DNA from: Amycolatopsis sp. WQ 127309
GTDB taxonomy: Bacteria > Actinomycetota > Actinomycetes > Mycobacteriales > Pseudonocardiaceae
Length of the DNA: 64,000 nucleotides
Direction: 5' to 3'
Assembly: GCF_023023025.1 (NCBI RefSeq)
Contig: NZ_CP095481.1
Span: forward strand, 5,841,001 to 5,905,000
The position numbers and the translations under genes are program-made. The notes under the pieces are model-generated. The model worked only from the letters and a program-made list of their open reading frames with translations, was not told the DNA's origin and ran no database searches. Numbering within the stretch: position 1 is the stretch's first letter; every line of letters starts with the position of its first letter. Below, piece by piece: positions 58,555 to 64,000 of the stretch.

Positions 58555-59069
58555 CGGAGGACCCGGTACCAGTTCGGTGCCACCACTTCGAGCGGGACGG
58601 TCGTGCCGCCGGGGTGGTCGAAGATCCGGACGCCGTCGCCGAGCAGGACCGGCACGGGCATCGCGAGGATCTCGTCGAGGAGCCCGGCTTCGAGGCACTG
58701 GCGCGCGACGTCGGCGCCGAGGACGTTGACGTACTTGTCGCCCGCGGCCGCCTTCGCCGCGTCGACGGCCTCGTGCAGGTCGCCGACGAAGGTGACGTCC
58801 GGGACCGGCGCGGCCGGCCGGTGGGTGAGCACGAACTGCGGGCCCGCCCAGCCGCCGCCGAAGGCCTTGCCCTCGCGCTCCGCGTCGCCGCGGTGGGGGT
58901 CGTCGCCGCCGAACGTCCGCCGGCCGACGAGCAGTGAGCCGATCCGCGGGATCAGGGCGTCGACCGCCGGATCGGGGCGCAGGTACGGGGTCAGCCAGGA
59001 CATGTCGCCGCCGGGACCGGCGAGGAAGCCGTCGAGCGACATGCTGAAGCCGTAGAGCAGTTTCGCCAT
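58551..59069 (-). CDS. Dihydrofolate reductase-family protein, second copy
   Basis: 172-residue DHFR/RibD-C-fold reductase: AKLLYGFSMSLDGFLAGPGG, VGRRTFGGDDP, and NVLGADVARQCLEAGLLDEI. Related to but clearly different from the protein at 28315. Reductase of unknown substrate. It is convergent with the carboxylase and divergent from the mannosidase. Confidence 0.85.
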   Translation of the reverse strand: MAKLLYGFSMSLDGFLAGPGGDMSWLTPYLRPDPAVDALIPRIGSLLVGRRTFGGDDPHRGDAEREGKAFGGGWAGPQFVLTHRPAAPVPDVTFVGDLHEAVDAAKAAAGDKYVNVLGADVARQCLEAGLLDEILAMPVPVLLGDGVRIFDHPGGTTVPLEVVAPNWYRVLR

Positions 59070-59262
59070 GGGGGTGTCTCCTTGGGGTTGTTTCGCGGAC
59101 TTCAGTACTGACGGCGGCGGCCGGAAAAGTCATCGGCTTCACCCGGCCGTGTCCGGAACGCGACAGGATCACCACGGACCGTTGACAACGGTGTCAGCGC
59201 GCGAGGACCGTTCTCGAAACCGCGGCTCAAGTGCTTGTGCTCAACGGCGAAGGACAAGTGAC

Positions 59263-61926
59263 ATGGTCTTGCGTTCCCTCATGCGGCTATCGGCCGCTTC
59301 CGTGCTGGCCGTGGCCGGCCTGATTCCCATTTCCGCTTCCGCGGCGACGCTGGTCGCCGATCCCGCGTCCGTCGTGAACCCCTTCATCGGCACGTCCAAC
59401 GCCGCCGACGACTTTCCCGGCGCCGACGTGCCGTTCGGCATGGTGCAGTGGAGTCCCGACACGCCCAGCCGCCCGGACGGCGGCGGCTACGAATACAAGG
59501 ATTCCTCGATCACCGGATTCAGTTTGACGCATTTGTCCGGTCCGGGCTGTGGTGCCGACGGTGACGTCCCCATTCTGCCGACGGTCGGCGCGGTCAACAC
59601 CGGCGCGACGGACTCCTTTTCCCACGCGAACGAAACCGCCGACGCGGGGTACTACTCCGTGGGTCTCGACAACGGTGTCAAGACCGAGCTGACCGCCGCG
59701 CTGCGGTCCGGGTTCGGCCGGTTCACGTTCCCCTCGACGTCGCAGGCGAACCTGCTCTTCAAGCTCAACGGCAGCCAGAACGGGACGTCGAACCAGACGT
59801 GGACCGTGGTCAGCCCGACCGAGGTGTCCGGGTCGGTCACGTCCGGTCACTTCTGCGGCGCCGGGTTCACCTACACGCTCTACTTCGACCTGGTCTTCGA
59901 CCGCCCGTTCAGCGCCAGCGGTACGGCCGCCGCGCCGGCCGTGACGCCCAAGGCGTCGACGGACAAGCTGCACGGCTCCGCGAAGGCCGCCGCGGCTCCG
60001 GCGGCCCCGGCCGCGGGCCCGGGCAGCGCGTACGTCCGGTTCGACACGACGACCAACCGGACCGTGCAGGCCAAGGTCGGCGTCTCGTACGTCTCGGTGG
60101 CCAACGCCGTCGCGAACCGGACCGGGGACATCCCCGCGTTCGACTTCAACGCGACCCACACGGCCGCGCACAACTCCTGGAACTCGATGCTCGGCCGGAT
60201 CCAGGTCGCCGGCGGCACCACGGCGCAGCAGCGCGTCTTCTACACCGCGCTGTACCACTCGTTGCTGCACCCCAACGTCTTCTCCGACAGCAACGGCCAG
60301 TACATCGGCTTCGACAACCAGGTCCACACCGTCGCGAGTGGACATTCGGCGCAGTACGCGAACTTCTCCGGCTGGGACATCTACCGGACACAGGCGCAGC
60401 TGACCGCGTTGGTGGCACCGGCGCAGACGAGTGACATCGCGCAGTCGATGATCGCCGACTACGCGCAAGGCGGCGGGCTGCCCAAGTGGTCGCAGAACAA
60501 CGGCGAGACGTACGTGATGGTCGGCGATCCGGGCACAGCGATCCTCGCGAGCTACTACGCCTTCGGCGCGAAGAACTTCGACACGTCGGCGGCGCTGCAG
60601 GCGATGCTGCACGAAGCGAGCGCGGCGAACAACGTCCGGCCCGGGCTGAACGCGCTCAACGCGCCGGGGTACCTGCCGGCGAACGGCACCTACCAGTGCT
60701 GCAACTTCTACGGCCCGGTCTCGACGCAGCTGGAGTACAACACGGCGGACTTCGCGCTCTCGGCGTTCGCCGGGGCGCTGGGGGACACCGCGAACCAAGC
60801 CGTCTACGCCGGCCGCGCGCAGAACTGGAAGAACACCTTCAACCCGGCCACCGGGTTCATGCAGCCCAAGGACGCGGGCGGCGGCTGGACCGCCGGCTTC
60901 AACCCGGCGAGCGGGTCGAACTTCGTCGAGGGCACGTCGTGGCAGTACACCGGCATGGTGCCGTTCAACGTCGCCGGGCTGGCCGCGGCGCGCGGCGGCA
61001 ACGCGTCGCTGATCAGCTACCTCGACAGCGTGCTGGCCGGGTTCCACGGCAGCGGCGGCAGCCAGGCCGACCTGGGCAACGAGCCGAGCCTCGAACTGCC
61101 GTGGGAGTACGACTACGTCGGGCAGCCGTACAAGACGCAGAAGGTCGTGCGCCAGGTCCAGGACCAGATCTGGACCGACGCGCCGGGCGGGCTGGCCGGC
61201 AACGACGACCTGGGCGCGATGAGCGCGTGGTACGTCTTCTCCGCGCTGGGCTTCTACCCGATGACGCCGGGGACGCCCGACCTCGCGCTGGGCAGCCCGC
61301 TGTTCACCCAGTCGGTGGTCAGCCTGCCGAGCGGCAACACGCTGACGATCAACGCCCCGGCGGCGGCGGACAACGCGCCGTACGTCCAGAGCGCGACGTG
61401 GAACGGCGGCGCGTGGAACAACGCGTACGCGCCGACGTCGGCGATCACGTCGGGCGGCACGCTGGCCTTCACCCTCGGGACGTCGGCGAACACATCGTGG
61501 GCGGCGTCGAACCCGCCGCCGTCGTACTCGGGCACGCTGCCGCACATCGGCCCGGTGTCCTCGGGCGTCGCCGGCAAGTGCCTGGACGTCGCCACGAGCG
61601 GCACGGCGAACGGGACGCACGCGCAGCTGTACACGTGCAACTCGAGCGGCGCGCAGAAGTGGTTCTCCGGAGCGGACGGCTCCCTGCAGGCCCAGGGCGG
61701 CTGCCTGGACGTCAGCAACAGCGGCACGGCGAACGCCACGAAGGTCCAGCTGTGGCAGTGCAACGGCTCGGGCGCCCAGAAGTGGCAGGCCGGCACGGCG
61801 GGAGCGTTGGTGAACCCGCAGTCGGGCCGCTGCCTGGACGACCCGAACAGCACCACGGTGGACGGAACACAACTGCAGATCTACGACTGCAACCAGAGCG
61901 CGGCCCAGAGCTGGACCCGCGGCTGA
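59263..61926 (+). CDS. Secreted GH92 alpha-mannosidase with ricin-B-type lectin domain
   Basis: 887 residues: signal peptide about 1-28, GH92 alpha-1,2-mannosidase region (about 35-745) and a C-terminal R-type (ricin B) lectin domain (about 755-887) with three QxW-like repeats (AQKWFSG, AQKWQAG, AQSWTRG). GH92 features include GNEPSLELPWEYDY, NDDLGAMSAWYVFSALGFYPM and an N-terminal FIGTSNAADDFPGA. It should trim mannose from fungal or plant N-glycans outside the cell. An Ala-rich insert of about 30 residues lies near residue 230. ATG at 59263 with an AAGGA site. Confidence 0.93.
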   Translation: MVLRSLMRLSAASVLAVAGLIPISASAATLVADPASVVNPFIGTSNAADDFPGADVPFGMVQWSPDTPSRPDGGGYEYKDSSITGFSLTHLSGPGCGADGDVPILPTVGAVNTGATDSFSHANETADAGYYSVGLDNGVKTELTAALRSGFGRFTFPSTSQANLLFKLNGSQNGTSNQTWTVVSPTEVSGSVTSGHFCGAGFTYTLYFDLVFDRPFSASGTAAAPAVTPKASTDKLHGSAKAAAAPAAPAAGPGSAYVRFDTTTNRTVQAKVGVSYVSVANAVANRTGDIPAFDFNATHTAAHNSWNSMLGRIQVAGGTTAQQRVFYTALYHSLLHPNVFSDSNGQYIGFDNQVHTVASGHSAQYANFSGWDIYRTQAQLTALVAPAQTSDIAQSMIADYAQGGGLPKWSQNNGETYVMVGDPGTAILASYYAFGAKNFDTSAALQAMLHEASAANNVRPGLNALNAPGYLPANGTYQCCNFYGPVSTQLEYNTADFALSAFAGALGDTANQAVYAGRAQNWKNTFNPATGFMQPKDAGGGWTAGFNPASGSNFVEGTSWQYTGMVPFNVAGLAAARGGNASLISYLDSVLAGFHGSGGSQADLGNEPSLELPWEYDYVGQPYKTQKVVRQVQDQIWTDAPGGLAGNDDLGAMSAWYVFSALGFYPMTPGTPDLALGSPLFTQSVVSLPSGNTLTINAPAAADNAPYVQSATWNGGAWNNAYAPTSAITSGGTLAFTLGTSANTSWAASNPPPSYSGTLPHIGPVSSGVAGKCLDVATSGTANGTHAQLYTCNSSGAQKWFSGADGSLQAQGGCLDVSNSGTANATKVQLWQCNGSGAQKWQAGTAGALVNPQSGRCLDDPNSTTVDGTQLQIYDCNQSAAQSWTRG

Positions 61927-61954
61927 CCCTGGGCGCGGTCAAGGTCCGTGACGA

Positions 61955-62001
61955 CCTGACGCTGGGGCCGATGACCACCTGTCATCGGCCCCAGCGTCAG
62001 G
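61955..62001. terminator. Perfect 21-bp-stem terminator after the mannosidase
   Basis: Left arm 61955-61975 and right arm 61981-62001 are perfect inverted copies (CCTGACGCTGGGGCCGATGAC on the left strand) with a 5-nt loop. It begins 29 bp after the mannosidase stop and may also stop the small gene on the opposite strand. Confidence 0.9.
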
Positions 62002-62010
62002 AACGTCCAG

Positions 62011-62253
62011 TCATCGTCGCCTTCTCCGCGAGCCACAGCCGATGCCGACCGCCAGCAGCATGCTCACCGCGGAAGCGACGCCCGAGGCGGCAAGCTCGCC
62101 CACGATCACTGCGGTGAACCCACCCAGGACGCACAACAACCCGCGCAGGTTCCGTGACCGTTCTCGTGAGCCGGCCGTCCACCGGACGAGTCCGAGCAGG
62201 TCCTCCCACGGGATCGGCCTGCGGTTTTCGCTTGATCTTCCCGGTTTCGTCAT
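62011..62253 (-). CDS. Small hydrophobic protein, two-helix
   Basis: 80-residue protein with a basic N-terminus, a pair of hydrophobic stretches (LLCVLGGFTAVIVGELAASG and VASAVSMLLAVGIGCG) likely to span the membrane, and a SRRRRR tail. The start is preceded by CTGGGGAC, a weak ribosome site. No family recognised. The gene is divergent from the HTH/coiled-coil gene. Confidence 0.45.
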   Translation of the reverse strand: MTKPGRSSENRRPIPWEDLLGLVRWTAGSRERSRNLRGLLCVLGGFTAVIVGELAASGVASAVSMLLAVGIGCGSRRRRR

Positions 62254-62390
62254 GTCCCCAGGAAGCCCTGGTCAGGGGCTGTTTCACAGGACTTCGAACG
62301 AGATCGGGCCGGACTCGAACAGGGCCGAACGGGGAGAACAGGATCGAACGGAGAGTAACGAACGGCGAGACCGAAACGACCGAGTCGGTT

Positions 62391-63338
62391 GTGGAAGTAG
62401 CCTCGTCGCCCCATCTCTTCGACGATCTTGCCCCGGGCCGGGCGACGACCGTCGTCGAGTTCGCCGGCTTGCTGCAGCAGGTCCGGTCGCGGTCGGGCAA
62501 GACTTACGACGAGGTCTGTCGTTGGGCCACCGAGCACGGCACCACCTTGGCCAAGTCGACGCTGTCGGACTTGCTCAAGGGACAGAGGCTGCCGCGGGAC
62601 GGCCACATGGTCGCGATCCTGCTGGCGTGCGGTCTCGGGTCCGAGGCCCTGGAACCTTGGAAGCAAGCTCGCGCGCGCCTCGAAGCGCCGCCTCGCGAGC
62701 ACGACCTGGTCATCGTGCGCAGCGACTTCGACGACTTCTCCCGTGATCTCCGCGATCGCCTCACCGAGGCCCGGCAGGAAGTTTCCGACCTGCGGCAGCG
62801 TGAGCAGGACCTCGCGGCGAGGCTGGCCCGGGAAGAGATCAAGTGCCGGCAGCTGGAAGCCGATCTCGAGCGCATGCGCGCGCTCCGCTCACCCGCAGGG
62901 GAAGAGAGTTCGCCGGGTGAGGCGCAACGGGAGAGTGAACTGCAGGCCCTGCACGAGCGCGAGCGCGAACACATCGAGAACATGCGGTCCGAGCTCGTCC
63001 TGATCAACCGGGCCCGACAGCGTGCCGAAGAACAGATGGAGCTGGTCGCGGCCGAGTCGACCGACTCCCAGCAGACGAGCCGAGTCGTCGATCTCCTGGA
63101 GCTGCACTTCGAACGCGCCGAGTACGAGCGGCGTCATCGCGAAGAGCTGGCCGGGCGCCTCGAGAACGCGCAGCTGCGCGTGTCCGAGCTCCAGCGCATT
63201 CTGGCGATGTACCAGGGCCCCGCACAGTCGGAACGGGAGGCCGCGCCGCCGGCGCCGCCGCCTCCGCCGCCGGTGTGCGACCTGCCGCACGTCGGTTCGA
63301 GCCGATGGTGGCATCGGCTCTTCGCCCGTTCGTCTTGA
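62391..63338 (+). CDS. HTH protein with long coiled coil
   Basis: 315 residues from the GTG at 62391: an N-terminal XRE-like HTH (TYDEVCRWATEHGTTLAKSTLSDLLKG, about 35-65), then about 190 residues of heptad-rich coiled coil (FDDFSRDLRDRLTEARQEVSDLRQREQDL and onward) and a Pro-rich C-terminus ending RWWHRLFARSS. The start is uncertain: frames open upstream to 62154 but lack family-like sequence. Such proteins in actinobacteria are often DNA-binding structural or conservon-like factors; function unknown. Confidence 0.65.
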   Translation: MEVASSPHLFDDLAPGRATTVVEFAGLLQQVRSRSGKTYDEVCRWATEHGTTLAKSTLSDLLKGQRLPRDGHMVAILLACGLGSEALEPWKQARARLEAPPREHDLVIVRSDFDDFSRDLRDRLTEARQEVSDLRQREQDLAARLAREEIKCRQLEADLERMRALRSPAGEESSPGEAQRESELQALHEREREHIENMRSELVLINRARQRAEEQMELVAAESTDSQQTSRVVDLLELHFERAEYERRHREELAGRLENAQLRVSELQRILAMYQGPAQSEREAAPPAPPPPPPVCDLPHVGSSRWWHRLFARSS

Positions 63339-63360
63339 GACAGGGCGGCTTCGTGTCCGC

Positions 63361-64000
63361 TCAGCCCGCCGGGTAGGGCGGGAACTCCGGGGCGCGCCGC
63401 TCGTTCCAGCTGGCCAGCCCTTCGGCCAGCTCCGGGTGACTGAACGACTCCACCATCAACGCCGTCGCCTCGCGGGCCGACTCCGGCAGCGACAACGCCG
63501 CTTCCCGGGTGAACTGCCGCTTCATCACCGCCATCGACCGCGGGGCGCTGTACGTCGCCAGTTCCGTCGCGTACGCCCGGACCCGCAGCGTCAGCTCACC
63601 GGGCGGGACGACCTCCTGGACCAGGCCGTACTCCAGCGCCTGCTCGGCGGTGAACGTGCGGCCCGACAGCAGCAGGTCGCGGGCGCGGCCCTGGCCGACC
63701 AGCTCGGGGAGGAGCTTCGCGATGCCGTACTCGGCGATCAGGCCCCGGCGGGCGAACGCCGTCGTGAACTTGGCGCCCGCGGCCGCGAAGCGGACGTCCG
63801 CCGCGCACGCGATCACGAAGCCCAGGCCGGCGCAGCCGCCGTTGATCGCCGCCACCACCGGGACGCCCACCGTGGCCGCCGCGAGGACGTCGCGGAAGTT
63901 CTCGTGGCCGCCGCCGCCCGCCGGGGGCGCCGCGACGATGCCGTCCAGCAGGCCCAGGTCGGCGCCCGGGCAGAACGACTTTCCGGCGCCGGTGACGACG
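63361..64000 (-). CDS. Enoyl-CoA hydratase/isomerase (5' end cut)
   Basis: 213 visible codons of a crotonase-fold protein; the N-terminal part lies beyond the right edge. Segments seen: GAGKSFCPGADLG (oxyanion-hole loop), INGGCAGLGFVIACAADVRFAAAGAKF and RRGLIAEYGIAKLLPELVG. The normal catalytic Glu positions are partly substituted (Glu in RRGLIAEYG), as in isomerase-type members. No operon partner is visible inside the window. Confidence 0.88.
   Translation of the reverse strand, partial: VVTGAGKSFCPGADLGLLDGIVAAPPAGGGGHENFRDVLAAATVGVPVVAAINGGCAGLGFVIACAADVRFAAAGAKFTTAFARRGLIAEYGIAKLLPELVGQGRARDLLLSGRTFTAEQALEYGLVQEVVPPGELTLRVRAYATELATYSAPRSMAVMKRQFTREAALSLPESAREATALMVESFSHPELAEGLASWNERRAPEFPPYPAG

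Overview
The window is very GC-rich, with GTG starts common and stop/start overlaps (ATGA, GTGA, TGATG) throughout. Together with the gene content (MurJ with a long N-terminal extension, LGFP repeats, many TetR regulators, AccA/AccD-type carboxylases, a mycothiol-type DinB-fold protein) this points to an actinobacterial chromosome, most probably Pseudonocardiaceae such as Amycolatopsis. The genus is an inference. I see no rRNA, tRNA, CRISPR array, prophage or intact insertion sequence.

Layout. 0-6.5 kb: a cut peroxiredoxin, a PAS-GGDEF-EAL protein with both catalytic signatures lost, a cytochrome P450, and metE behind a cobalamin riboswitch. 6.8-11 kb: nrdA-nrdB, whose small subunit has the class Ic (Phe for radical Tyr) signature. 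11.3-22.7 kb: a catabolic locus with a divergent crotonase/acetoacetate-decarboxylase pair and an eight-gene operon (DinB-fold protein, AtuA-like, two acyl-CoA dehydrogenases, both acyl-CoA carboxylase subunits, SDR, TetR) that resembles acyclic-terpene or branched acyl-CoA breakdown. 22.8-35.4 kb: a small Cys-rich protein, murJ, a secreted chitinase with a DasR-type site, an intact diguanylate cyclase, a yeast-type cytosine deaminase next to an IPNS-like dioxygenase, WYL and TetR regulators, and a secreted sugar dehydrogenase with PKD and LGFP modules. 35.5-36 kb: gene relics. 36-42 kb: STAS and GAF-phosphatase signalling genes and two divergent glycosyltransferases.

42-50 kb is the most interesting part. 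A MerR/B12-domain regulator of CarH/LitR type sits among an MpaB-family oxygenase, an orphan QcrB, a small membrane protein, an SRPBCC-SDR fusion, TspO, a 2H phosphoesterase, an SRPBCC protein and a DUF1295 membrane protein. Four intergenic sites here carry TGCATCG repeated with an exact 11-bp period, which is the spacing of CarH operators. The sequence therefore suggests a compact, probably light- or B12-responsive membrane/tetrapyrrole stress regulon that includes an unusual cytochrome b.

50-64 kb: a quinone oxidoreductase with a divergent XRE regulator, a TetR-controlled hydrolase pair, a second small acyl-CoA carboxylase/SDR operon with a readable promoter and TetR-type operator, a secreted GH92 mannosidase with a ricin-type lectin domain, an HTH/coiled-coil protein, and a crotonase cut by the right edge.
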